Assembly (NCBI GenBank): GCA_947625615.1
Contig: CANQPB010000007.1
Span: 16,881-80,880, forward strand
Reading direction: 5' to 3'
Source of the DNA: an uncultured Clostridia bacterium
Lineage (GTDB): Bacteria > Bacillota > Clostridia > Oscillospirales > Ruminococcaceae
Length of the DNA: 64,000 nt
The notes below the pieces were generated by a model. It saw only the letters and a program-made list of their open reading frames with translations, had not been told where the DNA came from and did not search any database. The translations under genes were made by a program, and so were the position numbers. Of the stretch, positions 61,191 to 64,000 are shown in pieces. Positions within the stretch are counted from its first letter, which is position 1, and each line of letters opens with the position of its first letter.

Positions 61191-61225
61191 GCGTCGCAAG
61201 CTCAATCGCTTGTGACGCTGTTTTT
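61191..61225 (+). terminator. terminator of tRNA-Arg
   Basis: A stem of GCGTC-G-CAAG with CTTG-T-GACGC (one mismatch) followed by TGTTTTT. Confidence 0.8.
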
Positions 61226-61274
61226 ATGTCTTTGCGCCTATTAAATTTACATTTTATAATTTCGGGGGAATTTT

Positions 61275-62468
61275 ATGAAGCTTACCTACAGTCACACCGT
61301 GCGCGCCTGCTATTTCGGCTATATAACGCAGGGGATAGTCAACAACCTCGCGCCGCTTTTGTTTTTGACATTCATTTCAAACGGCTGGGCGAGCCTTTCG
61401 CAGATCACCCTGCTATCCACTCTCAATTTTACATTCCAGCTTCTTATCGACCTCTTATCCGCCCGCTTTGTCGACAAAATCGGCTACCGCAGATGCATAG
61501 TCGCCGCGCATGTCTTTTCGGCGCTCGGCCTAATGGGCATGGCAGTGCTGCCTCCTCTTTTCGGAGTTCCCTTTGTCGGGCTTTTAATTTCCACCGCGCT
61601 CTACGCCGTCGGTGGGGGACTTTTAGAAGTTCTCGTCAGCCCAATAGTCGAGGCCTGCCCTTCGGAAAACAAAGCCGCTGCGATGAGCCTTCTGCATTCG
61701 TTCTACTGCTGGGGCGTCGTCGCGGTGATAGCCCTTTCCACTCTCTGGCTCAAGGTCTTCGGCATTGAAAGCTGGCGGATACTCTGCTTTGTCTGGGCGC
61801 TGCTGCCTATACTCAACGGTATCTTCTTTGCGTTTGTGCCGATAAACTCCCTCACCGAAAGCGGCGAGGGAATGAGCCTTTCCGCTCTGTTCAGATCGGG
61901 GCTGTTCTGGCTGTTCATGCTTTTGATGTTCGCCGCTGGATCCTCCGAAATGGCGATGGCCCAGTGGGCGTCCGCCTTTGCCGAAAGCGGCCTTAAGGTG
62001 TCAAAGGCAGTCGGCGACATCGCCGGGCCCTGCTGCTTTGCAGTCTTAATGGGCCTTTCGAGGACGATCTACGCAAAATTCGGCGATAAAATAAATCTCA
62101 AGGGCTTTATAATGTTCAGCGGGGTCTTATGCCTTGCAAGCTACGCCGCCGCGTCGTTTTCCGAAAACCCCGTCATAGCGCTCGCGGGCTGCGCGCTCTG
62201 CGGCTTTTCCGTCGGAATAATGTGGCCGGGAGTTTTCAGCCTCGCGTCCGCAAATATGCCCAAGGGCGGAACGGCGCTCTTTGCAATGCTCGCCCTCGGG
62301 GGAGATCTCGGCTGCTCCGGCGGGCCGACACTTGTGGGGCTTGTCTCCTCCGCTTTCGGCGACAGCCTCCGCATGGGGCTTCGCGCGGCGTTTGTCTTCC
62401 CGATTATCATGATCGCCGGGATAGTCGCCTTATGGCTATTGCTCTCGCGAAAAAAGCAAAAACGCTGA
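61275..62468 (+). CDS. MFS transporter
   Basis: 397 residues with 12 hydrophobic segments. Loop 2-3 reads 'DLLSARFVDKIGYRRCIVAA', close to the MFS A motif; the C-terminal half has 'GFSVGIMWPGVFSLASANMPKGGTALFAML' (in part), which resembles sugar/FucP-type or Bypass-of-Stop-like MFS proteins. Substrate unknown. Followed by a terminator that overlaps the next promoter. Confidence 0.85.
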   Translation: MKLTYSHTVRACYFGYITQGIVNNLAPLLFLTFISNGWASLSQITLLSTLNFTFQLLIDLLSARFVDKIGYRRCIVAAHVFSALGLMGMAVLPPLFGVPFVGLLISTALYAVGGGLLEVLVSPIVEACPSENKAAAMSLLHSFYCWGVVAVIALSTLWLKVFGIESWRILCFVWALLPILNGIFFAFVPINSLTESGEGMSLSALFRSGLFWLFMLLMFAAGSSEMAMAQWASAFAESGLKVSKAVGDIAGPCCFAVLMGLSRTIYAKFGDKINLKGFIMFSGVLCLASYAAASFSENPVIALAGCALCGFSVGIMWPGVFSLASANMPKGGTALFAMLALGGDLGCSGGPTLVGLVSSAFGDSLRMGLRAAFVFPIIMIAGIVALWLLLSRKKQKR

Positions 62469-62496
62469 TTGTTACCGAATATTAACCGAATTGTAA

Positions 62497-62530
62497 CCGC
62501 TCCGAAATTGCATTTTTCGGGGCGGTGTTT
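62497..62530 (+). terminator. terminator of the MFS gene
   Basis: A 10-bp stem (CCGCTCCGAA/TTCGGGGCGG) followed by TGTTTTA. The next promoter overlaps it. Confidence 0.7.
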
Positions 62531-62536
62531 TATAAT
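62508..62536 (+). promoter_or_regulatory. promoter of the small membrane peptide gene
   Basis: TTGCAT and TATAAT with a 17-base spacer; the -35 lies in the loop of the MFS terminator. Confidence 0.6.
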
Positions 62537-62588
62537 GAAACTGCCGACATTTTTCGACAAAATAAACTGGCAGAAGGAGAAGATTTAA

Positions 62589-62696
62589 ATGCCTGAAATT
62601 TCCAAAAAAGTCATGCTTGCAATCATTATCCCGCTTTGCCTCGGCGCGGCCGCTATGACGGGATATCTTATCTGTGCGCATTTCGGAATCATGTGA
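62589..62696 (+). CDS. 35-residue single-span membrane peptide
   Basis: Too short for the ORF track. ATG behind AAGGAGAAG gives a 35-residue peptide: a short Lys-containing start (MPEISKKV), one hydrophobic stretch of about 20 residues (MLAIIIPLCLGAAAMTGYLI) and the end CAHFGIM. It has its own promoter. Single-span peptides of this size are often membrane regulators, toxins or subunits; no partner is evident. Not recognised. Confidence 0.6.
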   Translation: MPEISKKVMLAIIIPLCLGAAAMTGYLICAHFGIM

Positions 62697-62823
62697 ACAT
62701 TCCGGCTAAATTTTCCGCCGTTTTTTTAGAAAAAGCGGGGAATAGTATTTCTGCGAAGAAATTCGCGAAAGTTCAAGAGAAGTGTAAATAAATGCCGCAA
62801 TGCGGCAAAAGCAGGGTGACAAA

Positions 62824-63852
62824 ATGTTTGATTTTAAACGTACGGTTTCATTTTTCGCCGCCATGGCGGTCTTAAGCTCGCTTTGCGGGTGCATGTCCCT
62901 CGACGGGCCTCTGCCCGGCAGCGAGGGCAGCTCTTCCGAAACCTCGGCCGACTATGATTCGGGGACGCCTTTTTCCGTCGTCACGACGGATACCGGCGTT
63001 TTGACCGAAAATACTTCCGCCGAGCCGCAAATCCCCCAGACCGAGCCGCCGCTCACCGAGCCGGTGACGACCACGGAGCCCGCCATTTCTGCGGAGCCGC
63101 CAACGGCGGTCAGCGATGTAATTGTCGAACTCGGCACAGTTTCCACAGAGGCGCGCGATTATTCGTCTCTTGACTCCGAGTCTCACGGTTACGGTCAGGG
63201 CGTTCATTTCGACGATCTCAACCGTCCGAGGGGCGCGGTTGAATTCAACAGCGGCTATTCCGAATATAATGCCACGGCCATAAACATGACGGAGGAAAAG
63301 GTTATAAACCTCACCTTCGACCAGGGCTATGAAAACGGCTTTACCGGCAAAATTCTCGACACCCTAAAGGAAAAGGGCGTAAAGGCCACCTTCTTTGTCG
63401 TCGGGGATTACGCCGAGCGCGAGCCCGAGCTTGTCAGAAGAATGATAGACGAAGGCCACACGGTCGGCTCACATTCGGTGAACCACTATTCCATGCCCGA
63501 GCTTTCCGAGGAAGAGGCTGTATCCGAGATAATGGATCTTCACAGATACGTCCTCGAGAACTTCGGGATCCAGATGAATCTGTTCAGACCCCCGAAGGGG
63601 GAGTATTCCGAGAGAAGCCTTGCCATCACCTCAGACCTCGGTTATAAAACCGTTCTCTGGAGCTTTGCCTATGCCGACTGGGACACCGACGACCAGCCCG
63701 ATCCCGATACGGCTCTGCAAAAGCTCATCGACAGGGCGCACCCGGGTGCAATCTACCTCCTGCACTCGGTCTCCGAGACGAATGCTATGATTCTCGGCGA
63801 TTTTATCGACGCTATGCTCGCCGAGGGCTACACCTTCGGCTGCAGCTTTTAA
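62824..63852 (+). CDS. pdaA: PdaA-like polysaccharide deacetylase lipoprotein
   Basis: 342 residues from the ATG behind CAGGGTG; the track start is eight codons earlier. A signal with a lipobox-like LCGC at about residue 22 is followed by a Ser/Thr/Pro/Glu-rich linker of about 90 residues. The NodB-type domain (about 150-342) has 'INLTFDQGYENGFTGKILDTL' as its first metal motif, 'GSHSVNHYSMPEL' (HxxxH) and 'FRPPKGEYSERSL'. 'FDxGYENGxT' is characteristic of PdaA, which removes acetyl from muramic acid for the spore cortex delta-lactam. It may act at the spore or on vegetative wall. Followed by a strong terminator. Confidence 0.85.
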   Translation: MFDFKRTVSFFAAMAVLSSLCGCMSLDGPLPGSEGSSSETSADYDSGTPFSVVTTDTGVLTENTSAEPQIPQTEPPLTEPVTTTEPAISAEPPTAVSDVIVELGTVSTEARDYSSLDSESHGYGQGVHFDDLNRPRGAVEFNSGYSEYNATAINMTEEKVINLTFDQGYENGFTGKILDTLKEKGVKATFFVVGDYAEREPELVRRMIDEGHTVGSHSVNHYSMPELSEEEAVSEIMDLHRYVLENFGIQMNLFRPPKGEYSERSLAITSDLGYKTVLWSFAYADWDTDDQPDPDTALQKLIDRAHPGAIYLLHSVSETNAMILGDFIDAMLAEGYTFGCSF

Positions 63853-63886
63853 GCCGAGCCTTTCGGACAGCCGATAACAAAGATAA

Positions 63887-63919
63887 AAAATACAGCCTCG
63901 TCAAGCGGGGCTGTATTTT
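63887..63919 (+). terminator. terminator of the pdaA-like gene
   Basis: An 11-bp stem (AAAATACAGCC/GGCTGTATTTT) that works in either direction. Confidence 0.85.
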
Positions 63920-63935
63920 GCAGTTGTAAAACCAA

Positions 63936-63954
63936 CCCCACGCTACGCGTGGGG
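63936..63954. repeat. isolated perfect hairpin at the window end
   Basis: CCCCACGC-TAC-GCGTGGGG, an 8-bp stem with a 3-base loop. It has no T-run and no second copy before the window ends, so its class cannot be decided. Confidence 0.4.
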
Positions 63955-64000
63955 ACGAGAATAGCGATAGCGTTGATATGGAAAATAAAGCCTCCTTTTG

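Noticed and set aside
60897-61205. N-terminal extension of the XRE-repeat ORF ('GAPGEIRTLDLPVRSRALYPLSYG')
   Set aside because: This is antisense tRNA-Arg plus the promoter region. The RBS and promoter place the start at 60896.
63936-63954. Possible first repeat of a type I CRISPR array (CCCCACGC-TAC-GCGTGGGG followed by GACGAG)
   Set aside because: No second copy appears at the expected ~61-base period before the window ends, and no cas gene is present. Sequence beyond 64000 would decide it.

Overview
The window reads as chromosomal DNA of a fairly GC-rich, anaerobic, low-oxygen-niche Clostridia member, most like an Oscillospiraceae/Ruminococcaceae-type gut Firmicute. Evidence: strong Shine-Dalgarno sites, sigma-A promoters with 17-bp spacers, a PyrR-type pyr leader, NrdR boxes in front of an anaerobic (class III) ribonucleotide reductase, short HisG plus HisZ, separate AICAR transformylase and archaeal-type IMP cyclohydrolase, the NAD-linked PyrD/PyrK dihydroorotate dehydrogenase, and sporulation-related SpoVB-like and PdaA-like proteins. 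No rRNA gene is present, so the placement is inferred from gene content. No prophage, transposase, integrase or CRISPR array was recognised.

Layout. 1-2.5 kb: end of an aldo/keto reductase overlapping a GH95 fucosidase-type hydrolase (+). 2.5-30.3 kb: three head-to-tail biosynthetic operons on the minus strand: histidine (hisZGDCBHAF-IE-J), purine (purECFMN-purO-purH-glyA-purDL) and pyrimidine (pyrCKDFEBI). They are linked metabolically: HisF/HisH release AICAR, which PurH and the PurO-like cyclohydrolase turn into IMP, and all three draw on PRPP. 30.7-36.1 kb: a DMT exporter and the nrdG-nrdD-trxB set, in which NrdD carries a fused C-terminal thioredoxin/glutaredoxin-like domain next to an unusual TrxB-like flavoprotein. 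36.2-39.5 kb: exonuclease, rqcP, HU and a SpoVB/MurJ-like flippase. 39.7-42.8 kb: a 1050-residue protein with an ECF sigma factor at the N terminus and about 870 extra residues. 43.6-49.2 kb: hemW, an orphan membrane-fusion lipoprotein, a membrane protein and lepA. 49.5-52.7 kb: a RING/zinc-ribbon membrane protein, rpsF-ssb-rpsR and an XRE membrane regulator. 52.9-56 kb: tRNA-Asp/Gly/Cys, a DIP1984-family gene, a probable structured ncRNA (raiA-like) and yerC-methyltransferase-hslO. 56-64 kb: engB-lon, an XRE regulator carrying thirteen 29-residue repeats, tRNA-Arg, an MFS transporter, a 35-residue membrane peptide missed by the ORF track, and a PdaA-like deacetylase.

The long intergenic regions are not empty. 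They hold at least four classes of hairpin repeat: (i) two cloverleaf elements with a shared outer arm but unrelated inner arms; (ii) three copies of a mosaic multi-hairpin repeat; (iii) three copies of a roughly 125-bp two-hairpin repeat, one truncated; (iv) a 22-bp dyad TGTAAAG-N8-CTTTACA at five sites. The best candidates for undescribed biology are the sigma-factor fusion, the 29-residue-repeat regulator, the dyad motif and the cloverleaf repeats. All functional calls rest on reading the sequence and on family knowledge; no database search was run.
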